This document shows positions 1 to 7,233 of a DNA stretch of 27,875 nt, in pieces. Both the position numbers and the translations under genes were made by a program. The DNA comes from an uncultured Christensenella sp. (lineage in GTDB: Bacteria > Bacillota > Clostridia > Christensenellales > Borkfalkiaceae), in assembly GCA_910585235.1 (NCBI GenBank), contig CAJUCM010000015.1:1-27875 (forward strand). The letters run 5' to 3'. The notes beneath the pieces were generated by a model. The model did not search any database. It had not been told where the DNA came from and saw nothing but the letters and a program-made list of their open reading frames with translations. Each line of letters opens with the position of its first letter. The first letter of the stretch is position 1.

Positions 1-1397
1 GCTTTGAAAAACTCAACGACGTGAACTCGCAGCTCGGTCCCGAAATGAAGTCCACAGGCGAAGTGCTGGGGATCGGTAAAACGTTTGAAGAGGCGCTCTT
101 CAAGGGACTTGTTTCGGCGGGATTCAAAATGTGTCATCCGACCAAGGAAAAGCCCGTCGGCGTGTATTTCACCGTCAACGATCAGGATAAGTTCGAGATC
201 GTCTCGATCGCCAAGAAGTTTGCGGATTTAGGCTGTAATATCTACGCGACGGCGGGAACGGCAAAAGTCATCTCCGATCTGGGGATCGACGTGACCGTCG
301 TGGACCGTCTGAAAGCGACCAAACAGGTCTCCAAACTCATGGACGAGGGCAAAATCGACTACGTCATCTATACGGGTAAGACGGACGTCGATTCGATCAA
401 CGACTATATCGAGCTTCATCACCACGCGATCCTTTTGGGAATTACGGTGCTCACGTCGCTCGATACGGCGAACGCGCTCTGCGACATTATCGCAAGTAAA
501 TTCACCGAATACAATACCGAGCTTGTCGATATCAACCGCCTGCGCCGTAAAAAGACGGAGCTCAACTTCGTCAAAATGCAGTCCTGCGGAAACGACTATA
601 TCTACTTCGAGGACATGAACGGACTCATTACCTGTCCCGAATCGCTTGCGATCAACTTTGTCGACCGCCATTACGGGATCGGGGGAGACGGGATCGTCGT
701 CATAACGAAGTCCGACGTTGCCGACGCAAAGATGAGCGTGTATAATCAGGACGGCACGGAGGACAGCATTGCGGGCAATGCGATCCGCTGCGTCGCCAAG
801 TACCTCTATGAAAAAGGGATCGTCAAAAACGAAGTCATGAAGATCGAAACGAAGAGCGGCGTCAAAGAAGTTACGGTGTTCTCGTTCGGCGGCGTCGTGA
901 CTTCGGCAAGCGTCGATCTCGGCAAAGCCGAGCTTCGCGGCTCGAAGATCCCCTGTATCTGGAAAGGGGATAAGATCGTCGATCAGCCGATGGAGATCGA
1001 CGGCACGGAATACAAAGCGACGCTCGTCAACGTGGGCAATCCGCACTGCGTGATTTTCACGGAGAAAGTTGACGCCGTTCCCGTAGAGGAACTGGGACGC
1101 AAGATCGAAACGAGCAAATATTTCCCCAAACACACCAACGTGGAATTTGTCAGGATCGTCAACGGAAGCACGCTCAAAATGCGCGTCTGGGAGCGCGGAA
1201 ACGGCGAGACCTGGGCTTGCGGAACGGGCGCCTGCGCGGCGGCGGTCGCGGCGGTTCTGGGCGGTTACTGCAAGCAGGATACGGATATTACCGTCAAAGT
1301 CAAGGGCGGGGATCTGATCGTCCGCTATCACCATGACGGCAACGTGACGCTTACGGGCAACGTGCATAAAATTTATGAAGGAAAGGTAGAATTCTGA
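1..1397 (+). CDS. carB-dapF: CarB C-terminus fused to diaminopimelate epimerase (5' partial)
   Basis: The reading frame is open from the window edge (first whole codon at base 3), so the GTG at 21 is not a start. Bases 3 to about 554 encode the end of the carbamoyl-phosphate synthase large subunit: the LGPEMKSTGEV motif, then a methylglyoxal-synthase-like allosteric domain (about 159-520). Without a stop, a full-length DapF follows from about 555 (FVKMQSCGNDY). DapF interconverts LL- and meso-diaminopimelate for lysine and peptidoglycan. Conserved DapF blocks are GIGGDG, NPHCV and ERGNGETWACGTGACA; the last holds the second catalytic Cys (codon 1218-1220). The first catalytic Cys block reads AGNAIRC rather than the usual CGNG/A-x-RC, so the base is Ala (codon 771-773). 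The TGA stop overlaps the next ATG. The two domain identities are secure; whether the fusion is one polypeptide in the cell and whether the epimerase is active are not. Confidence 0.9.
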   Translation, partial: FEKLNDVNSQLGPEMKSTGEVLGIGKTFEEALFKGLVSAGFKMCHPTKEKPVGVYFTVNDQDKFEIVSIAKKFADLGCNIYATAGTAKVISDLGIDVTVVDRLKATKQVSKLMDEGKIDYVIYTGKTDVDSINDYIELHHHAILLGITVLTSLDTANALCDIIASKFTEYNTELVDINRLRRKKTELNFVKMQSCGNDYIYFEDMNGLITCPESLAINFVDRHYGIGGDGIVVITKSDVADAKMSVYNQDGTEDSIAGNAIRCVAKYLYEKGIVKNEVMKIETKSGVKEVTVFSFGGVVTSASVDLGKAELRGSKIPCIWKGDKIVDQPMEIDGTEYKATLVNVGNPHCVIFTEKVDAVPVEELGRKIETSKYFPKHTNVEFVRIVNGSTLKMRVWERGNGETWACGTGACAAAVAAVLGGYCKQDTDITVKVKGGDLIVRYHHDGNVTLTGNVHKIYEGKVEF

Positions 1398-1996
1398 TGC
1401 CGAGAGACGCCCTGTACGAAGAGAGCGCGCAAGCGGTGAACGGCGATAAACAGAGAAAATGGTACACGGTTTTTCTGGTTTTTTCCGTCGTATTCGCCGT
1501 GCTTGCGTTCATTCACACATTCGTATGTATCATGACGTTGCCCACAATGCTGAAAGGGCAGTCGGGCATGACGATCGCGATTCTTCTTTTGCTGTGGCTT
1601 TCGCCGCTCGTGGTGCTTGCGCTTACGTCGTTTTTCCTATTCCGTCTGCGCCTGCGCTTCAACGTGAGTTTCGATTACACGTTCGTGACGGATGAGCTTC
1701 GTATCACCAAAGGCTTTAACGGCAAAAAAAGAAAACATATCGTCACGCTCGAAGCGGATCACGTCTTGCAGATCGGCTATTGCGAGGGCGCGACGTTCGA
1801 CAGAACGTACGCGGGTCTCGGCGGCGCAAAGCCCAAGGTGCTCACGCCGAACCGCGACCCCGCGGAGGGAAAAGATTTTATTCATATTCTGTATTCCACG
1901 TCGGGCGGCAAGAGCATGTATATTATCGAATGCAGAAAAGAGATGCTCGAATATCTGGTTCTGGCGGCGGGCAGAAATAAATTTGTACGCGAATGA
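1397..1996 (+). CDS. Unknown two-helix membrane protein
   Basis: A 199-residue protein that I do not recognise as a named family. It has a charged N-terminus (1-22), a hydrophobic helix at about 24-48 and another at about 57-83. A soluble C-terminal domain of about 110 residues is rich in beta-like strands, beginning FDYTFVTDELRITKGF and including HVLQIGYCEG. This resembles the layout of small membrane proteins with a PH-like C-terminal domain, but that is only inference. It is translationally coupled at both ends: its ATG overlaps the dapF stop and its stop overlaps the ATG of the cysteine desulfurase. It therefore very probably belongs to the same transcript, and coding status is well supported by this tight packing. 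Confidence 0.75.
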   Translation: MPRDALYEESAQAVNGDKQRKWYTVFLVFSVVFAVLAFIHTFVCIMTLPTMLKGQSGMTIAILLLLWLSPLVVLALTSFFLFRLRLRFNVSFDYTFVTDELRITKGFNGKKRKHIVTLEADHVLQIGYCEGATFDRTYAGLGGAKPKVLTPNRDPAEGKDFIHILYSTSGGKSMYIIECRKEMLEYLVLAAGRNKFVRE

Positions 1997-3114
1997 TCTA
2001 TCTCGATAACGCTGCAACAACGCGCCCCATGAAATCCGCGATTCAAGACGCGGAGGGGGCGCTGAATGAACTGTATTTCAATCCGTCCGCTTCCTATGCG
2101 GGCGGAATTCAAACGCACGGAGAAATCGGGCGTGCGCGGGAAGAGATTTTATCCCTCGTCGGGGGAACGGAAAACTTCGGATTGATTTTTACCTCCTGCG
2201 GGACGGAAGCGGACAATCAAGCGATGTTCGGAAGCGTGAAGCGCGGGAACCTCGTCGTGAGCGGGGGCGAACACGCGGCGGTCTATGAGTGCGCGAAAGA
2301 GCTGAAAAACCGCGGGCTCGAAGTACGCATTGCGCCGCTCAACCGTGACGGAAGCGTCGATCGGGACGCGCTTTTGCGCCTCGTCGATGAAAAGACGGCG
2401 CTCGTCTCCGTCATCCACGTCAATAACGAAACGGGTGCGGTGAATCCCGTCGGGCGCATTGCGGAACAGGTCAAAGAGAAGAATGCGAGGGCGCTCTTTA
2501 TGAGCGACGGCGTGCAGGCGTTCGGAAAAATTCCCTTCCGCCTCACCAAACATATCGACTTCTATACGCTGAGCGCGCACAAAATCGGCGCGCCGAAGGG
2601 GATCGGCGCATTGATCGTCAAAAAGGGCGTCAAGGCGGAAGCCTATCTGTACGGCGGGGGGCAGGAGAGCGGAAAGCGGAGCGGAACGGAAAACGTGTTC
2701 GGGATCTTGGCGTTCGCCTCCGCCGCAAAACGTAAATTTTCCACTTTGAAAGAGGACGGTGAGCGCATTCTTTCCTATCGCGAACGCCTCTTTGAAAAAC
2801 TTGACAAGGATCTGTTTGTGCGGCTTTCCCCCGAAAACGGAACGCCCTATATTCTGACGGTTTCGGCAAAGGGACTGCGCGGGGAAACGCTCGTCAGGAT
2901 GCTCTCCGACCGCGGGGTTTATGCGGGAAAGGGGAGCGCGTGTTCCTCGAAAAAGCCGTTTAGCCGCGTGATCGAGGCGTGCGGGGTGGAACGGGAGCTT
3001 CTGGACGGCGTTCTCAGATTCAGCTTTTCGCCCGAAAACAGCGAAGCGGAGATCGACGAGGCGGCGGAAATCGTCAACCGGACGGCAAAAGAACTATACG
3101 GGAGAATCAGATGA
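1993..3114 (+). CDS. Cysteine desulfurase (NifS/IscS family), ThiI partner
   Basis: A 373-residue PLP enzyme of aminotransferase class V that takes sulfur from L-cysteine and holds it as a persulfide. Visible motifs are the N-terminal YLDNAATT, the HVNNETGAV block, the PLP lysine in SAHKIGAPKG (K197), GGGQESGKRSGTEN (223-234), and the catalytic loop GSACSSKK with C317. Length is typical of the family. The gene overlaps thiI by ATGA at 3111-3114. In Bacillota such a desulfurase next to thiI (NifZ in Bacillus subtilis) feeds sulfur to ThiI for tRNA 4-thiouridine, and that is the likely role here. A general iron-sulfur role cannot be excluded from sequence. Confidence 0.93.
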   Translation: MIYLDNAATTRPMKSAIQDAEGALNELYFNPSASYAGGIQTHGEIGRAREEILSLVGGTENFGLIFTSCGTEADNQAMFGSVKRGNLVVSGGEHAAVYECAKELKNRGLEVRIAPLNRDGSVDRDALLRLVDEKTALVSVIHVNNETGAVNPVGRIAEQVKEKNARALFMSDGVQAFGKIPFRLTKHIDFYTLSAHKIGAPKGIGALIVKKGVKAEAYLYGGGQESGKRSGTENVFGILAFASAAKRKFSTLKEDGERILSYRERLFEKLDKDLFVRLSPENGTPYILTVSAKGLRGETLVRMLSDRGVYAGKGSACSSKKPFSRVIEACGVERELLDGVLRFSFSPENSEAEIDEAAEIVNRTAKELYGRIR

Positions 3115-4265
3115 CGGAGAAAGTTATCATTATCCGCTATGCGGAAATTCACTTAAAGGGCAAGAACCGCGGATTCTTCGAGCGGCTCTTTACGGTCAAT
3201 CTCGAACGCTGTCTGAAAGGACTGCGCCACGAGCTTCGGCGCACGAGCGGACGCTATCTCGTCGAGAAGTTCGACGAGGAACGGATCGAGGAGATCGAGG
3301 AGCGCATTGCGAATGTGTTCGGGGTCCATTCCTATTCGGTCGGGTTAAAGACGGAAGCGGAGATAGACGCAATTTTTGAATGCGCCCTGACCGTATGCCC
3401 CGAAGAGGGTACGTTCAAGGTGGAGACGCACCGCGGCAATAAACGTTTTTCGCTTACCTCTATGCAGGTAAATGCGGAAATCGGCGCAAAACTTCTGAAT
3501 GCGCGTCCGAAGCTGAAAGTAGATGTGCACGCGCCGAAGTCCTACGTCTATGTGGATATTCGCGAAAATCAGACCGCGCTTGTGTTCGGCGAATTTAAGA
3601 GGGGACGGGGCGGAATGCCCGTGGGCGCTTCGGGGAAAGGACTTTTATTGATTTCGGGCGGGATCGATTCTCCCGTTGCGGGCTACATGATGGCAAAGCG
3701 CGGAATGCAGGTTGATTATCTGCATTTTCACAGCTATCCGCACACCAACGAACTTGCCAAAGAAAAAGTCGTCTCCCTTGCAAAGCAAATCGCAAAATTT
3801 ACGAATACTTACAGGTTGACGACTTTGAGCGTCACAAAAATTCAGGAGGAGATCCACGCAAAGTGCGCGCCCGAACTCAACGTGACGCTGTTGCGCAGAT
3901 TCATGTTCCGCCTTGCGGAGCGGCTCGCAAAAAAGAGGGGAGCGCAGTGCCTGATCACGGGAGAAAGTTTGGGGCAGGTTGCAAGTCAGACGATCGAGGG
4001 AATGACTTCCTCGAACGCCGTCGTGACCCTTCCCGTTTTGCGTCCGCTCGTGGGATTCGACAAAGACGAGATCATTGAAATATCGAGGAATATCGGAACT
4101 TACGATATTTCCGTAGAACCCTATGAGGATTGCTGTACGGTATTTTTACCCGACTTCCCCGCGATCAAACCCAAGCTCTCGTTTATCGCGTCCGAGGAGA
4201 GCAAGCTCGACGTAGAGGGGCTTGTCGAGGACGCGCTCACAACTTTGGAAATGATTTCTTTTTAA
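3111..4265 (+). CDS. thiI: tRNA 4-thiouridine synthase ThiI
   Basis: A 384-residue tRNA uracil-4 sulfurtransferase. The N-terminal ferredoxin-like and THUMP region (about 1-165) begins IIIRYAEIHLKGKNR. The adenylating PP-loop SGGIDSPVA lies at 182-190, and the C-terminal signature YEDCCTVFLPDFP is present. There is no C-terminal rhodanese domain, as in the shorter Bacillus-type enzymes, so persulfide transfer must come directly from a partner, presumably the upstream desulfurase. The ATG at 3111 overlaps the desulfurase stop and is chosen over an in-frame upstream start inside that gene, because ThiI proteins begin close to this point. The stop lies only 3 bases from the end of the convergent PBP gene, and no terminator hairpin was seen between them. 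Confidence 0.95.
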   Translation: MTEKVIIIRYAEIHLKGKNRGFFERLFTVNLERCLKGLRHELRRTSGRYLVEKFDEERIEEIEERIANVFGVHSYSVGLKTEAEIDAIFECALTVCPEEGTFKVETHRGNKRFSLTSMQVNAEIGAKLLNARPKLKVDVHAPKSYVYVDIRENQTALVFGEFKRGRGGMPVGASGKGLLLISGGIDSPVAGYMMAKRGMQVDYLHFHSYPHTNELAKEKVVSLAKQIAKFTNTYRLTTLSVTKIQEEIHAKCAPELNVTLLRRFMFRLAERLAKKRGAQCLITGESLGQVASQTIEGMTSSNAVVTLPVLRPLVGFDKDEIIEISRNIGTYDISVEPYEDCCTVFLPDFPAIKPKLSFIASEESKLDVEGLVEDALTTLEMISF

Positions 4266-4268
4266 GCG

Positions 4269-6449
4269 TTATTTCCACCAATCTTCCGGCACGGAGTCGG
4301 ATCGCGGAATATGAACGGCGGGCAGAACAACGGGTTCTCCCGCCGTTTCCCGATAGAGGGGGATGACGGTATATTCATAACTCTGCCCCGCGGTGACGGA
4401 ATTGTCGATAATCGTTGCGCGGTATTTTCCTTCGTAAATCGTGACGGTTTTGCCGTTATTTTTTCTTTTTATGATATAATCATAGTACTCTGTCTGACAT
4501 AATTCTATTAAAACACTGCCTTTTTTGACGGAAATCGAGGGTCGCGGGATACTCGGACTCGTAAAACGGTTGCTGGTCTCGTTCGGGAGCGCACAGCTTC
4601 TGAACAGTTCCGAGAGCGTCGTAACGGGCGGAGCCGAGGGATCGGCGAGCAGAATGCGGTGATTCTTTTCATACTCTTCCTTGTCGATGGCGACCGTCCG
4701 CACGTCCTCAGGCATACGGAAATTTTCGGGACTGCGCTCCCTGTAAAGCTGTCGGTTGATGTTGAGCGCGAGCGCGGCGGGAAGAGCTCCGCCCGTCGTC
4801 TGAACGGGGGAATTGTCCCGCATTCCCATCCATACGGCGACGGTGTGTTCGCTCGTATAGGAGACGGTGTATGCGTCGGTATTGCCCGAAGCGTTTGCGC
4901 CCGTTCCCGTCTTTGCGGCGATCTCGAATCCGAGCGAGCGCAACTTTTTTGCGGTTCCTTCCTGTACCGCGGTTTTCAGCATATCCGTTACGATCGCGGC
5001 GGTGTCCTCCGAAAAAACTCTCGTAAAGAAAGGGCGCCATTCGTAGAGCGTTTTGCCCGAAGCGTTTTCGATCCGTTTGATCGTGCGGGAGGGGGAATAA
5101 TTCCCCATGGCGGGAAAGGTCGAATAGGCAAAGGCGAGTGAGGGAAGATCGTATCCCTCCTTCATTCCGCCGAGCGCAAGGGCGAGGGACTTGTCCTCCT
5201 CGGCAACGGTAAGCCCCATTTTATCCATATATTTCGCGCCCGTGTCAACGCCTATGACGTTGAGAATTTTCACGGCGGGAACGTTGACGCTGTGAGAGAG
5301 CGCATAGCGCGCGCTGACGTAGCCCGAATATTCGTCGTTGTAATTTTTGGGGCAGTATCCCCCGAAATCCGTCCGCTCGTCGGAGATCGGCGTCGCGGGG
5401 GAGATCGCGTTCATTTCGAGTGCGGGCGCATAGACGAGGAGGGGCTTCATAAGGGAGGCGGGCAGGCGTTTCACCCTTCCCGCGCTGGAATAGTACGCGC
5501 TGATCCCGTGCGCCGCATGGTCGAGCACGCAGGCGGAATAGTCCGTTTTTGCCTCGTACGATTCGATCGTTTTTTGCAGGTCGGGATCGTAATAGGTGTA
5601 TATTTTCAGCGTGGAATCGTCCGGCTTTTCGTCGGGGAAAAGCGTTGCAAATTCCTCGAACACGAGCGCGAGATAGCTCTGCCCGCTTCCGTTTTCCTCG
5701 TTGGGCGCAAGGGGCAGGGGCTCTAAGATCGCCGATTCGTATTCGCGTGCGGAAATGTAATTCTGATCGCGCATCAACGAGAGAACGAAGTTTCTGCGTT
5801 TTAAGCACTTCTCTGCGTCGCGGAAGGGGGAAAAGCGGTTGGGCGACTGAACGAGCGCCGCAAGCGTCGCGCTCTCGGCGGGGGTAAGCTCTTTTGCTGT
5901 TTTGCAGAAATAGAAAGACGCCGCCTCTTCGATCCCGAACGCGCTGTGACCGAAGTAGATGGAATTGAGATAGAGCGAAAGAATTTCCTCTTTTTCATAC
6001 CGCTTTTCGAGCGCGCGCGTCAGTTTCATTTCTTTGAGCTTTCGGGTGAGCGTTTTTTCGCCCGAAAGGTGGGTGTTTTTGATGAGCTGTTGCGAAATTG
6101 TGGACGCTCCTTCCCGGAACGAAAAGGAAGAAATATTTCTTAAAACCGCTTTTCCGATCCGTTTGTAGTCGAATCCGTGGTGCGAATAGAAACGCTTGTC
6201 CTCTACGGCGACGAACGCGTTCGGAACGTAGCCGGGCAGAGAGGAGAAGTCGGCGCACTTTCTGATTTCGGGAAGGTCGATCGCGTTTCCGCGTACGTCA
6301 TATACGCTGACGCTCTGCACGCTGTCGTTGAGTTTGTCGGGGTTCAGCCGAACGCCCGCCGTCACGGAAAAATAATAGATAAACAGAGCCAAAACGATCG
6401 TTCCGACCGTGCCCAAAATACTGCTTACAATGATAACCGCTTTTTTCAT
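4269..6449 (-). CDS. Class A penicillin-binding protein (GT51 + transpeptidase)
   Basis: A 726-residue bifunctional peptidoglycan glycosyltransferase/transpeptidase, anchored by one N-terminal helix (about 4-27). The GT51 domain shows EDKRFYSHHG (catalytic E83), GASTISQQLIKN (114-125), RKLKEMK (second Glu, E140) and KEEILSLYLN. The transpeptidase has SLMK as the SxxK motif (S332, K335), SVN (S387-N389) and KTGT (K513). The surroundings of the SxxK (LPASLMKP) are unusual compared with the common PGSTFKP but keep the key residues. The last 90 or so residues look like a fibronectin-III-like domain. The start ATG has no Shine-Dalgarno; an extended -10 lies about 18 bases upstream. The last part of the gene contains an AT-rich patch (about 4440-4510) unlike its surroundings. 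Confidence 0.94.
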   Translation of the reverse strand: MKKAVIIVSSILGTVGTIVLALFIYYFSVTAGVRLNPDKLNDSVQSVSVYDVRGNAIDLPEIRKCADFSSLPGYVPNAFVAVEDKRFYSHHGFDYKRIGKAVLRNISSFSFREGASTISQQLIKNTHLSGEKTLTRKLKEMKLTRALEKRYEKEEILSLYLNSIYFGHSAFGIEEAASFYFCKTAKELTPAESATLAALVQSPNRFSPFRDAEKCLKRRNFVLSLMRDQNYISAREYESAILEPLPLAPNEENGSGQSYLALVFEEFATLFPDEKPDDSTLKIYTYYDPDLQKTIESYEAKTDYSACVLDHAAHGISAYYSSAGRVKRLPASLMKPLLVYAPALEMNAISPATPISDERTDFGGYCPKNYNDEYSGYVSARYALSHSVNVPAVKILNVIGVDTGAKYMDKMGLTVAEEDKSLALALGGMKEGYDLPSLAFAYSTFPAMGNYSPSRTIKRIENASGKTLYEWRPFFTRVFSEDTAAIVTDMLKTAVQEGTAKKLRSLGFEIAAKTGTGANASGNTDAYTVSYTSEHTVAVWMGMRDNSPVQTTGGALPAALALNINRQLYRERSPENFRMPEDVRTVAIDKEEYEKNHRILLADPSAPPVTTLSELFRSCALPNETSNRFTSPSIPRPSISVKKGSVLIELCQTEYYDYIIKRKNNGKTVTIYEGKYRATIIDNSVTAGQSYEYTVIPLYRETAGEPVVLPAVHIPRSDSVPEDWWK
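4484..4504. repeat. 21-bp palindrome-containing repeat, copy 1 (inside PBP gene)
   Basis: On the + strand this site reads AGTACT, C, TGTC, T, GACATAATT. It matches copy 2 in miaA at 19 of 21 positions. The core TGTC-N-GACA is palindromic and sits in a locally AT-rich patch of the class A PBP, encoding part of its C-terminal domain on the minus strand. With only two copies in the window a chance match is possible. Confidence 0.4.
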
Positions 6450-6466
6450 TACGTTTAGTATTTGTA

Positions 6467-6472
6467 ATTATA
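6467..6472 (-). promoter_or_regulatory. Extended -10 promoter of the class A PBP
   Basis: On the minus strand this is TGATATAAT, that is TATAAT with an upstream TGn extension. The hexamer 17 bases upstream (ACAAAA) is a poor -35. The predicted transcript start is near 6460, giving a leader of about ten bases with no Shine-Dalgarno before the ATG at 6449. The site is shared back-to-back with the sirtuin promoter. Confidence 0.55.
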
Positions 6473-6494
6473 TCAAAAAATTGATTCGGTTTTG

Positions 6495-6523
6495 TTGAAA
6501 AATCGAAAAAATCGTGTTATAAT
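6495..6523 (+). promoter_or_regulatory. Sigma-A promoter of the sirtuin-miaB-mutSL operon
   Basis: TTGAAA (6495-6500), a 17-base spacer, then TATAAT (6518-6523) preceded by TG at 6515-6516, giving an extended -10. The expected transcript start is about 6529-6531, directly at the ATG of the sirtuin gene (6532). The mRNA would therefore be leaderless or nearly so. It is the only strong promoter seen before the operon that ends near 15884. Confidence 0.7.
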
Positions 6524-6531
6524 CAGTGCGT

Positions 6532-7233
6532 ATGACAATTCAGAGAATGATACGGGAGAGTGGGAAAATCGTCTTTTTCGGCGGCGCGGGCGTATCCACC
6601 GAGAGCGGGATTCCCGATTTCCGTTCCGAGGACGGGCTCTACCGCCAGAAGTATTCCGTTCCGCCCGAAACGATTTTAAGTTCCGACTATTTTTACGCGC
6701 ACACGGGGGCGTTTTACGACTTTTACCGCGATAAAATGCTGTGTCTTTCTGCAAAGCCGAACGCGGCGCATTTTGCGCTTGCCAAATTGGAGCGGGAAGG
6801 GAAACTTTCGGCGGTCGTCACGCAGAACATCGACGGACTGCATCAGGCGGCGGGGAGCAAAAATGTTTTCGAGCTTCACGGGAGCGTTCACCGCAATACT
6901 TGTTTAAGGTGCAAAAAGCAATATTCCGCGGAATTTATTCTCAAAAGCAAAGGGGCGCCGCGCTGTGCCTGCGGCGGGATCGTCAAGCCGGACGTCGTAC
7001 TCTACGGTGAGCCGCTCGATTCGGCGACGGTGGACGGGGCGGTCAATGCGATCCGCGATGCGGATATGCTCATTGTTGCGGGCACTTCTTTAAGCGTATA
7101 TCCCGCGGCGGGATTTATCGGTTACTTTCAGGGGAAACATTCCGTCCTGATCAACCGCGACGAAACGCCGTTTGACGATCGTTGCGAACTCGTCGTTCGC
7201 GGAAAAGTGGGGGAAGTACTTTCGGATCTATGA
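6532..7233 (+). CDS. cobB: NAD-dependent protein deacylase (sirtuin, Sir2/CobB family)
   Basis: A 233-residue sirtuin that removes acyl groups from lysines using NAD. The sequence shows the NAD-binding signature GAGVSTESGIPDFRS (18-32), TQNID (97-101), the catalytic His in ELHGSV (H116), a four-Cys zinc site (C124, C127, C145, C147) and GTSLSVYPAAG. I chose ATG 6532. The in-frame GTG at 6526 would lie upstream of the predicted transcript start, and a second ATG at 6547 is possible. No Shine-Dalgarno precedes any of them. The stop overlaps the miaB ATG (ATGA), placing this gene first in a tRNA-modification and mismatch-repair operon. Substrates cannot be deduced from sequence. Confidence 0.93.
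   Translation: MTIQRMIRESGKIVFFGGAGVSTESGIPDFRSEDGLYRQKYSVPPETILSSDYFYAHTGAFYDFYRDKMLCLSAKPNAAHFALAKLEREGKLSAVVTQNIDGLHQAAGSKNVFELHGSVHRNTCLRCKKQYSAEFILKSKGAPRCACGGIVKPDVVLYGEPLDSATVDGAVNAIRDADMLIVAGTSLSVYPAAGFIGYFQGKHSVLINRDETPFDDRCELVVRGKVGEVLSDL

Noticed and set aside
228..1367. A 379-codon open frame on the minus strand opposite carB-dapF
   Set aside because: It lies wholly antisense to a conserved gene, has an Arg/His/Asp-rich composition typical of shadow frames in GC-rich DNA, and no recognisable motif or Shine-Dalgarno.
4266..4268. Terminator between the convergent thiI and PBP genes
   Set aside because: Only three bases separate the genes and no hairpin with a T-run was seen nearby; transcripts probably overlap.
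6526..6528. GTG as the start of the sirtuin
   Set aside because: It lies between the -10 box and the predicted transcript start, so it would not be on the mRNA.
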